Assembly (NCBI GenBank): GCA_934320655.1 | Contig: CAKRFN010000029.1 | Location: 1-18,744 of the forward strand | Direction of reading: 5' to 3' | Length of the DNA stretch: 18,744 bases | DNA from: an uncultured Eubacterium sp. | GTDB lineage: Bacteria; Bacillota; Clostridia; Lachnospirales; Lachnospiraceae | Program-made: the position numbers and the translations under genes | Shown here: positions 1 to 5,439 of the stretch, piece after piece | Layout of the letters: every line of letters begins with the position of its first letter | Position numbering within the stretch: the stretch's first letter is position 1 | The notes under the pieces: model-generated | Told to the model about the DNA's origin: nothing | The model's input: only the letters and a program-made list of their open reading frames with translations | Databases searched by the model: none

Positions 1-138
1 AACGACGCATCATTACGGACGGATAAGGAAAATCCCTTGTTCTCCAGTGGTATGATCTCGACCAGTTCCGGATCATCTTATGGCTGCCCCACCAGCCACT
101 CAAAACCACATGTCTTCCGGCTCTATCCCATCTTCCAT
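1..138 (-). pseudogene. 5' end of a broken, unrecognised gene (runs off the window)
   Basis: An ATG at 138 has an AGGA ribosome binding site six bases upstream, and the frame opens with MEDGIEPEDMWF before a TGA at 100-102. If one T of the four-T run at 102-105 is removed, the frame continues FEWLVGQP, meets a TAA at 78-80, and then reads DDPELVEIIPLENKGFSLSV to the window edge. The protein-like composition beyond the break, together with a good start site and promoter, suggests a gene decayed by a one-base insertion and a nonsense change. I do not recognise the family. Only about 45 codons are visible, so a genuine 12-codon peptide or chance cannot be excluded. Confidence 0.4.
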
Positions 139-159
139 GTCAGTTCCTGAAATCCTGCC

Positions 160-188
160 CTTATAAATTGTTTGGAATGTAAAAGCAA
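160..188 (-). promoter_or_regulatory. putative sigma-A promoter of the left-edge broken gene
   Basis: On the minus strand a -35-like TTGCTT (183-188) is followed after 17 bases by TATAAG (160-165). A start near 153 would leave a leader of about 15 bases before the ATG at 138. The rest of the left-edge gap, about 189-282, shows nothing I can interpret. Confidence 0.4.
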
Positions 189-282
189 GATTTCTGAAAT
201 ACTTAGAATTGAATATAGAATCCAGATATGTGAATCGATTGCTTTGCTATAAGTATAACATCTACATCTCTTTCATGCAACC

Positions 283-316
283 AAAAAGCGCCCTCCTTTC
301 CCACGCGGAGAGCGCC
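283..316 (-). terminator. intrinsic terminator after the 464-aa membrane protein gene
   Basis: The inverted repeat GCGC-x-CTCC (288-296) and GGAG-x-GCGC (307-315) has a 10-base loop. In the minus-strand sense it is followed by a run of five T (283-287). It lies 19 bases past the stop codon and closes the sigma/anti-sigma region. Confidence 0.8.
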
Positions 317-334
317 TGTTTCCAACATATTTTC

Positions 335-1729
335 CTAATTATACACCAAATCATACACATACTGGATGCCGCCGATCTTCTCGTCATTGACCAGAAATCC
401 GATCTGGGTACCGTTGTAGTACCACTCACCGTCTGTCACCGTTCCGTTCCAGCTCAGGAAGAAATCGCCCTGTGTGGTGACAGAATTGCCGTCGTCGTCC
501 TGTACGAACCCGATTCCAGTGCCGTTTCCGCGCAGAACAAGGTAGCCCTGCTTTTGTCCGTCATGCAGCTCGTAGGCAATGCTCGCTACCGGCGCCAGCG
601 TCTGCTGCGAGCAGTTCAGCGTCACTTCCTGTGCATCCGCCAGCCGGATCTTGATCGTCGGTGTCAGATCGGGCAGATTGTGCTCGACCGGATTACTGCC
701 GAAGCGGATGAGCGATCCGCCCTGAAACAGCCCCGCATCCTGAAATACCGTGTAGTACGCCTGCTTGTCACTGTCGCTCAGCTTCATATCATAGATAACC
801 TGTCCAAACATCTTCTCCATGTCCTCAGCCACATATTCAGTCACCTCAGATTCGGTGAAATCAAATCTGCTGTAGCTGTAATTCAACTGGGCTGCGATGC
901 GCTGCTGATAATCCATCATTTTATTGATGAGGTTCACCTTGACATCTGCTCCCTCAGCAGGCTGATCCGCAGGGTTTTCACTTGCATCACTGCCCGGCGT
1001 ACCGGAGATGCCCGCCTGTGCGATCGTCTCCTTGAGATCCGTAATCGCCTGCGGCTCGTTGAAGCTGTTGTTGACCAGCTCACCCGCCGTGATGAGTTTC
1101 ACGTAAATATCTTCAATCTGTTCATCGGTGTAGCCTGCGACATTTTCGTCTGCCAGATTGATACAATATGCCTCAGAGAGCTGCGCGTTCGCAGATGCAA
1201 GCGCTGTCTCCGATTCCTCTCCGAGCACATTTTTATAGTAATTATAAAAACTTGTCTGCAATTCTACCTGATTTTTCGCATAGGCGAGTACCAGATTGCG
1301 GCGCACATCCTCCGTGTCCTGCTGTGACGTACCGGTCAAAAGCGGCAGAATCCGCGGCACGGCAAACCGTCCTGCCACGATCAGCGCAATAATCACAACA
1401 CCGATCCAGATGTTTCTGCGCGTGATGATATGAACCTTTTTTTCTGCCTTTTTCTGCCCGCGCCCGCCGGCTGATGTATCCGTCTTATTTTCTGAAAGCT
1501 GTCCCTCTGCCACGGTTTTTTCCAGCTTCTCCACGAATTTCAGTCCGTAAGAAGACACAAAAAACGGCTTTCCGGTAACTTCCTGTAACACAATACGCGC
1601 CTCCGCAGGCTTCGTAATGTCGTGTTTTTCCATGATCTGCTTGATTTTCTTGAGATCCTTCGTCGCATCCAGATATTCCTGCTCGCTGTCAAACTCCAGA
1701 TCTCCCAGCTTCCATTTTTTCTCCGCCAT
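335..1729 (-). CDS. single-pass membrane protein with large extracytoplasmic domain, function unknown
   Basis: This 464-residue protein is not one I recognise. Residues 1-75 are charged and probably cytoplasmic. Residues 85-105 are Gly/Lys-rich, one membrane helix spans about 107-122, and the remaining 330 or so residues should be outside the membrane with no lipobox. The outer part has a helical stretch to about 225, a Pro/Gly/Asp-rich linker, then a mainly beta-like C-terminal half. ATG 1729 is chosen because AGGAG at 1738-1742 sits eight bases upstream; the alternative GTG at 1738 overlaps that site. The gene starts 56 bases after the anti-sigma stop with no terminator between them, so it may be the third gene of that operon and a target or partner of the envelope stress system. 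That role is inference only. Confidence 0.85.
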   Translation of the reverse strand: MAEKKWKLGDLEFDSEQEYLDATKDLKKIKQIMEKHDITKPAEARIVLQEVTGKPFFVSSYGLKFVEKLEKTVAEGQLSENKTDTSAGGRGQKKAEKKVHIITRRNIWIGVVIIALIVAGRFAVPRILPLLTGTSQQDTEDVRRNLVLAYAKNQVELQTSFYNYYKNVLGEESETALASANAQLSEAYCINLADENVAGYTDEQIEDIYVKLITAGELVNNSFNEPQAITDLKETIAQAGISGTPGSDASENPADQPAEGADVKVNLINKMMDYQQRIAAQLNYSYSRFDFTESEVTEYVAEDMEKMFGQVIYDMKLSDSDKQAYYTVFQDAGLFQGGSLIRFGSNPVEHNLPDLTPTIKIRLADAQEVTLNCSQQTLAPVASIAYELHDGQKQGYLVLRGNGTGIGFVQDDDGNSVTTQGDFFLSWNGTVTDGEWYYNGTQIGFLVNDEKIGGIQYVYDLVYN

Positions 1730-1785
1730 GATACTCACTCCTATATGATCAGTTATCTTTTTTCATCATAACCGAAGCGGGCGAA

Positions 1786-2682
1786 TCAGTCAACCGCCGA
1801 CCAAATCTCTGTCGGCATCTCAAAGCTCACGCAGCCCATATACATTGGAGCGACGTCGCCCTCATTAAAGCAGATCATGAGCGTTCCGCGGTCTGTAATG
1901 TAAAAACTCTGGTCTGCCGCGATCCGGTCAAAATTCCATTCTTCCACCTCCGGATCATCCAGCCAGTACTGTACATTCTCATCCTCCGCCATCTCCTCAC
2001 GCATCTGGCGCTTGATCTCATCGCTGATTGTCTGTACATAGCTATCGTCCGTAAACAGGTCTGCGAGCGATAAGGTCTTTCCGGTCTCGCGGTCGATCGT
2101 ATAATAATAATCCTGCTCATATCCGCTGCCCTGTACTTCCAGATTCCATACCTTCAGTGAAAAATAGTGGTCGGTGTCCGTCACCACCTCATGTCCGACA
2201 TGGATGCTGTCCGCACCCTGTCCGTTTGGATCGTCCTTCAGCCCTGCCTCAAATTCAGCAATGATCTGATCGGTCATCTCCTCTACCGTGGCATTGATCT
2301 GGTCTGCGGACTGCTGCAGCTGCTCCTTTACGGCATCGTCCGCCTGATCCTGCGGCTCAACCTTGACCTGAGGCACGGAAATGTCCGCCTCCCGGCGGCC
2401 TTCCTCCACCTGATAATCACGCCAGACAACGACTTTTACGATTGTCCGCAGCACGGGGACTTTCTCCCACGCATATGCCACGGACGGGCTCAAATTCGGC
2501 AGTACGATAATGACTGCTGCGGCTGCCGCCGCTACGCCTGCTGTGATCCGTCCCCAGCGGTGCTTTTTCTGTTTTTGATGCTGTTCCATCGGTATGATCC
2601 GGGCCGCGGCAGGCTCTGCTGCCTCTGCAACCCACTGTTCATCGATCTCTCCGACCGCCTCAAATAACTGTTCCGATGTCAT
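1786..2682 (-). CDS. RsiV-like anti-sigma factor (DUF3298-type sensor domain)
   Basis: The 298-residue protein has a cytoplasmic N-terminal segment (1-45) expected to hold the sigma factor. An Ala-rich membrane helix spans about 46-62, and an extracytoplasmic region resembles the DUF4163/DUF3298 architecture of Bacillus subtilis RsiV. The motif SVAYA at 67-71, just outside the membrane helix, is a plausible signal peptidase site. In B. subtilis, lysozyme binding lets signal peptidase cut RsiV, and RasP then releases SigV. Whether lysozyme is the signal here is inference. ATG 2682 overlaps the sigma stop as ATGA, and GGAGG lies seven bases upstream. Longer upstream starts in this frame run inside the sigma gene and are rejected. 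Length is close to RsiV (285 residues). Confidence 0.85.
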   Translation of the reverse strand: MTSEQLFEAVGEIDEQWVAEAAEPAAARIIPMEQHQKQKKHRWGRITAGVAAAAAAVIIVLPNLSPSVAYAWEKVPVLRTIVKVVVWRDYQVEEGRREADISVPQVKVEPQDQADDAVKEQLQQSADQINATVEEMTDQIIAEFEAGLKDDPNGQGADSIHVGHEVVTDTDHYFSLKVWNLEVQGSGYEQDYYYTIDRETGKTLSLADLFTDDSYVQTISDEIKRQMREEMAEDENVQYWLDDPEVEEWNFDRIAADQSFYITDRGTLMICFNEGDVAPMYMGCVSFEMPTEIWSAVD

Positions 2683-3239
2683 GCATATACCTCCTCTCGA
2701 ATCAGAATCTCCTGTAGCTTTTTGCGCGTGCGGAACATCGTCGTCTTGACCTTGCTCTCGCTGCATCCCAGATGCGCCGCTACTTCCGCTACCGAATCCA
2801 TATAGAAATATCTTCTTACAAACATCATGCGTTCCTCACGCGGCAGATCACGCACAAAATCATTGATGACCTGTCCGAGAAACGACTGCTCATAGGATTT
2901 CTCAGGGGTTGAGTCAGATGCGAGACACTCCTGCAATTCATCAATGCACACAGCTACGCGGTCTGCCTCGCGCTTTTTCTGGTGCGCCCGGCGATAGCGG
3001 TTCAGTGACAGATTGCGCGTGATTTTCGCCAGATACGCGCCCAGATGGTGCGGTATCGTCGGCGGTATCGTGCGCCATGCCTGAAACCATGTATCATTGA
3101 CACATTCTGCTGCCTCTCCCTCATCCCGCAGGATGCGATAGGCAATCGTATGGCAATAAGCTCCGTAAGTCTCCTCCGACTTTCTCACTGCCTCCTCATT
3201 TCTCGCCAAATATAAATCCAGTATTTCCTGTTCTGACAT
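2679..3239 (-). CDS. ECF-type RNA polymerase sigma factor (SigV-like by context)
   Basis: This 186-residue protein has the two-domain group 4 sigma layout: region 2 at about 20-85, containing ECVNDTWFQAWRTIPP, and region 4 at about 125-178 with the helix-turn-helix VAEVAAHLGCSESKVKTTMFR. It directs RNA polymerase to envelope-stress promoters when released by its anti-sigma partner, whose gene overlaps its stop by four bases. ATG 3239 is preferred because GGAG (3247-3250) lies seven bases upstream; an in-frame start 28 codons earlier lacks such a site and begins in the promoter region. The RsiV-type partner suggests the SigV/ECF30-like group, but the exact ECF group was not verified. Confidence 0.93.
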   Translation of the reverse strand: MSEQEILDLYLARNEEAVRKSEETYGAYCHTIAYRILRDEGEAAECVNDTWFQAWRTIPPTIPHHLGAYLAKITRNLSLNRYRRAHQKKREADRVAVCIDELQECLASDSTPEKSYEQSFLGQVINDFVRDLPREERMMFVRRYFYMDSVAEVAAHLGCSESKVKTTMFRTRKKLQEILIREEVYA

Positions 3240-3276
3240 ATTTTTACTCCTCTGATCATTCCTGTTTTTCTTTCGT

Positions 3277-3305
3277 ATGTCTTTTGTATGTGCACATATT
3301 GTCAA
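3277..3305 (-). promoter_or_regulatory. putative promoter of the sigma/anti-sigma operon
   Basis: A perfect TTGACA (3300-3305) is followed 17 bases later by a weak -10, AGACAT (3277-3282), ahead of the sigma gene. The palindrome TGTGCACA lies in the spacer. I could not assign a convincing ECF-type autoregulatory promoter here. Confidence 0.35.
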
Positions 3306-3321
3306 AAGCGATGCATAAAGC

Positions 3322-3353
3322 AAAAAGGATGGAGTACCCTGTCGCCTCCATCC
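3322..3353 (-). terminator. folT: intrinsic terminator after folT
   Basis: A perfect 8-bp stem GGATGGAG/CTCCATCC (3327-3334 and 3346-3353) has an 11-base loop. It is followed in the minus-strand sense by five T (3322-3326). It separates folT from the sigma operon. Confidence 0.88.
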
Positions 3354-3411
3354 TAAATGACACCGTATATTCCGACCGGTTACACCTGTATGTTCAGTTT
3401 TTACTCCCGGT

Positions 3412-3939
3412 CTATTCTGCGGTCCGCACCTGACGCTTGATCAGTACAAATGCACCCTGAAGTGCCATGATCGTAGCGATCTGTACGACGCAGGTCACCA
3501 GCGCCTGAAGCAGTCTTGTCGACAGCAGCGCCATAAAATTGCTGTCTGTGATGATTGTCAGCCACAGGGTATTCAGACCCAGACTGCAAACGATCTGGCT
3601 GACGACGACTGCGCCTGTAATGCGGGCGGGTGTGACCTTCTGATGTAAAAACAGACCATAAATGAGCCCGAACATCATAGCGGTCAACGTAAATCCCGGA
3701 AAATAGGCACCGGTACTCGGAAATGCGATCGCTCCGATAAAATCGGAAATACCTGCTGCCGCCGCTGCCTGAAGCGGTCCGAGCACGATCGCTGCGATCA
3801 CGCGGGCGACAAACGCAAAACCGATGCGGGTGATCGGTGTGGAGATCGACAAAAATCTGGTCAGGATCACATCCATTGCGATCAATAGCCCCATAATCAC
3901 GATCTGGTAGACATAGTAGTGTGCTTTCTTGTTGTTCAT
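3412..3939 (-). CDS. folT: folate-family ECF transporter S component
   Basis: The 175-residue polytopic protein is almost entirely hydrophobic, with about six membrane helices, and matches the size and pattern of FolT S components. The N-terminal helix carries the GLLIAMDVILTRFL stretch typical of the folate family and likely contacts the transmembrane coupling subunit. It captures folates and is energised by a shared EcfT/EcfA module, which is not in this window. ATG 3939 follows AAAGGAA by six bases. A longer frame starting at 4026 lies in the leader and lacks a ribosome binding site. The upstream THF riboswitch independently supports folate as substrate. Confidence 0.92.
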   Translation of the reverse strand: MNNKKAHYYVYQIVIMGLLIAMDVILTRFLSISTPITRIGFAFVARVIAAIVLGPLQAAAAAGISDFIGAIAFPSTGAYFPGFTLTAMMFGLIYGLFLHQKVTPARITGAVVVSQIVCSLGLNTLWLTIITDSNFMALLSTRLLQALVTCVVQIATIMALQGAFVLIKRQVRTAE

Positions 3940-4032
3940 GTGCTGTTCCTTTCTTTTGAGAGACGGAACAGGGCTCCTTATTCTGTTTTTGATAACATAA
4001 CCGTTTTTGTAATACAGATTTCCCATTACAAT

Positions 4033-4063
4033 AAAAAAAATCTGTAACGGAATTGTTACAGAT
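4033..4063 (-). terminator. riboswitch-associated intrinsic terminator in the folT leader
   Basis: A perfect 9-bp stem ATCTGTAAC/GTTACAGAT (4040-4048 and 4055-4063) with a 6-base loop is followed in the minus-strand sense by eight T (4033-4040). It begins about 20 bases after the THF aptamer and lies about 94 bases before the folT ATG, as expected for transcription attenuation. It is also the first terminator downstream of the two tRNA-Pro genes. Confidence 0.9.
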
Positions 4064-4082
4064 CATCTATGTTATCATGTAG

Positions 4083-4175
4083 ACAGCGGATGCGATGCCA
4101 CACCGCAAGCTGATTTGCTTTTCGCCCAAAGGCAACTCCCATCCTTTGGTACTTAACGCGTGACACCTACTCTGT
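4083..4175 (-). ncRNA. THF (tetrahydrofolate) riboswitch aptamer
   Basis: The minus-strand sequence shows the conserved order of class I THF riboswitches. It opens with ACAG-AGTAG and the core CGCGTTAAGT, then GGATGGGA, a GCGA-x2-AGC segment, GCGGTG, and the 3' block GCATCCGCTGT. The outer ACAG/CTGT ends form P1. THF aptamers typically control folT, folE or folC in Clostridia and Lactobacillales. Here it precedes folT and a terminator, so reduced folate binding probably shuts off folT expression. Recognition is by motif recall, not a covariance-model run. Confidence 0.93.
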
Positions 4176-4195
4176 TCACATTGTTTAATTGGCAA

Positions 4196-4269
4196 TCGAT
4201 GCGACAGGATTTGAACCTGCGACCCCTACGTCCCTAACGTAGTGCTCTACCAAGCTGAGCCACGCATCG
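4196..4269 (-). tRNA. tRNA-Pro(AGG)
   Basis: The cloverleaf closes fully: acceptor CGATGCG/CGCATCG, D stem GCTC/GAGC, anticodon stem CTACG/CGTAG with loop TTAGGGA, and T arm GCAGG-TTCAAAT-CCTGT. The anticodon AGG gives A34, which would need deamination to inosine to read beyond CCU. The discriminator is A at 4196 and CCA is not encoded. The body differs from the neighbouring tRNA-Pro(CGG) at five positions, including one compensated stem pair. Confidence 0.95.
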
Positions 4270-4300
4270 TTATTTAGCTGTCTCCTACTATCTTCGGAAG

Positions 4301-4374
4301 TCGATGCGACAGGATTTGAACCTGCGACCTCTGCGTCCCGAACGCAGCGCTCTACCAAGCTGAGCCACGCATCG
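4301..4374 (-). tRNA. tRNA-Pro(CGG)
   Basis: The acceptor, D and T arms are identical to the downstream tRNA-Pro(AGG). The anticodon stem is CTGCG/CGCAG and the loop TTCGGGA, giving CGG with G37, as usual for proline tRNAs. CCA is not encoded. The 31-base spacer to the next tRNA holds no terminator, so the two are co-transcribed. Confidence 0.96.
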
Positions 4375-4436
4375 AAGTGAGGATCTAAAAATCCTGCCAT
4401 CTTCGCCGCCGTGCGGTTAGCACCACAGCGAAGATT

Positions 4437-4465
4437 ATAATAGCATGGATTTCGTTTTTTGTCTA
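4437..4465 (-). promoter_or_regulatory. promoter of the tRNA-Pro pair
   Basis: TAGACA (4460-4465), 17 bases, then TATTAT within TATTATAAT (4437-4442) sits about 60 bases upstream of the first tRNA-Pro. The short leader contains an imperfect inverted repeat, CTTCGC at 4428-4433 and GCGAAG at 4401-4406. There is no terminator between glcK and this promoter, so read-through from glcK is also possible. Confidence 0.7.
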
Positions 4466-4482
4466 GTCCTTTTTTTATTTTT

Positions 4483-5418
4483 TTAGAGGATCATCTGTAC
4501 ACAGCCGTACATACCGGCATCATTTCCCAGCTCTGCCAGCTTAAACTGCGCTTCCCTGCACGCATGGAACGCATTCGGCACATAATATTTTGCGATCACA
4601 TCCGTAATGATCGTGCCTGCCTTTGACACGCCGCCACCGATGACAAACGTCTCCGGATTGACCACGCAGGCGACCGCTGCCAGACCTTTTCCGAGAATCT
4701 CGCCAAACTGCTCCAGTACCTCCAGCGCAAGCTGATCTCCTGCCTTTGCCGCGTCAAATGTATCCTTTGCTGTCACCTCTGACAGATCCCGCAGGCTGCT
4801 CGGCTCGTCACTCGCCGCCAATGCGCGCTTTGTCAGTGTCACAACACCCGTTGCAGAAGCATATTGCTCCAGACATCCCTGCTTGCCGCATCCGCAGACC
4901 AGTGTCTCGTCATCCCTGACCGGAATATGTCCGATCTCTCCGCCTGCTCCGGTCGCTCCTGCCACGATATGTCCGTCTACGATCACTCCGCCGCCGACTC
5001 CGGTGCCGAGTGTCACCATCACGATATTCGTTGCACCTTTACCGGCTCCCTGCCACATCTCTCCGAGCGCCGCTACGTTTGCATCATTTCCTGCCTTTAC
5101 CGGATAACCGGTCAGTTCGGAAAGTGTATCTTCTACATTAAAAACTCCCCATCCGAGATTGACACATTTGCGGACAACGCCTTCGGGAGTCACAGGTCCC
5201 GGCACGCCGACTCCTACGCCCTGTACATCTGACGGATCGATCGCTTTCTCCGCGATCTTGCCCTTGATGGCATCCGCTACATCCGGCAGGATGTGTGCAC
5301 CGTCATCCTCTTTTCTGGTCGGGATCTCCCATTTATCCAACAGAGTTCCGTCCGTGCGGAACAGTCCAAGCTTTACTGTGGTTCCTCCAATGTCTACTCC
5401 AAATCCATAGGTTTTCAT
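4483..5418 (-). CDS. glcK: ROK-family glucokinase
   Basis: The 311-residue enzyme phosphorylates glucose with ATP to glucose 6-phosphate in the cytoplasm. It shows the phosphate-binding motif VDIGGTTVKLG at 8-18, catalytic GNDAN (Asp112), the adenosine-binding LGTGVGGG near 137-144, and the ROK zinc motif with EIGH (161-164) and CGCGKQGC (175-182). Length matches Gram-positive GlcK (about 320). ATG 5418 follows AAGGAG by six bases. The gene starts 21 bases after the penicillin-binding protein gene with no terminator between, so they are probably co-transcribed. ROK members can also phosphorylate other hexoses, so glucose specificity is inferred from overall similarity. Confidence 0.93.
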   Translation of the reverse strand: MKTYGFGVDIGGTTVKLGLFRTDGTLLDKWEIPTRKEDDGAHILPDVADAIKGKIAEKAIDPSDVQGVGVGVPGPVTPEGVVRKCVNLGWGVFNVEDTLSELTGYPVKAGNDANVAALGEMWQGAGKGATNIVMVTLGTGVGGGVIVDGHIVAGATGAGGEIGHIPVRDDETLVCGCGKQGCLEQYASATGVVTLTKRALAASDEPSSLRDLSEVTAKDTFDAAKAGDQLALEVLEQFGEILGKGLAAVACVVNPETFVIGGGVSKAGTIITDVIAKYYVPNAFHACREAQFKLAELGNDAGMYGCVQMIL

Positions 5419-5439
5419 CTCGTTCTCCTTTTCCCTTCG

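Noticed and set aside
209..1327. 372-codon open frame on the plus strand
   Set aside because: It lies antisense to the 464-aa membrane protein, has no ribosome binding site, crosses a minus-strand terminator, and its product is Arg/Ile/Leu-rich like a shadow frame.
2683..2766. N-terminal extension of the anti-sigma protein
   Set aside because: It lies inside the sigma gene in another frame, whereas ATG 2682 has a GGAGG site and the ATGA overlap.
4196..4374. Possible integration site or short repeat element at the duplicated tRNA-Pro sequences
   Set aside because: The repeat is explained by two complete tRNA genes; no integrase or truncated tRNA end is present.
4185..4400. 71-codon minus-strand frame ending in repeated AGSNPVAS-like text
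   Set aside because: This is the well-known spurious translation of tRNA genes; it covers the two tRNA-Pro genes exactly.
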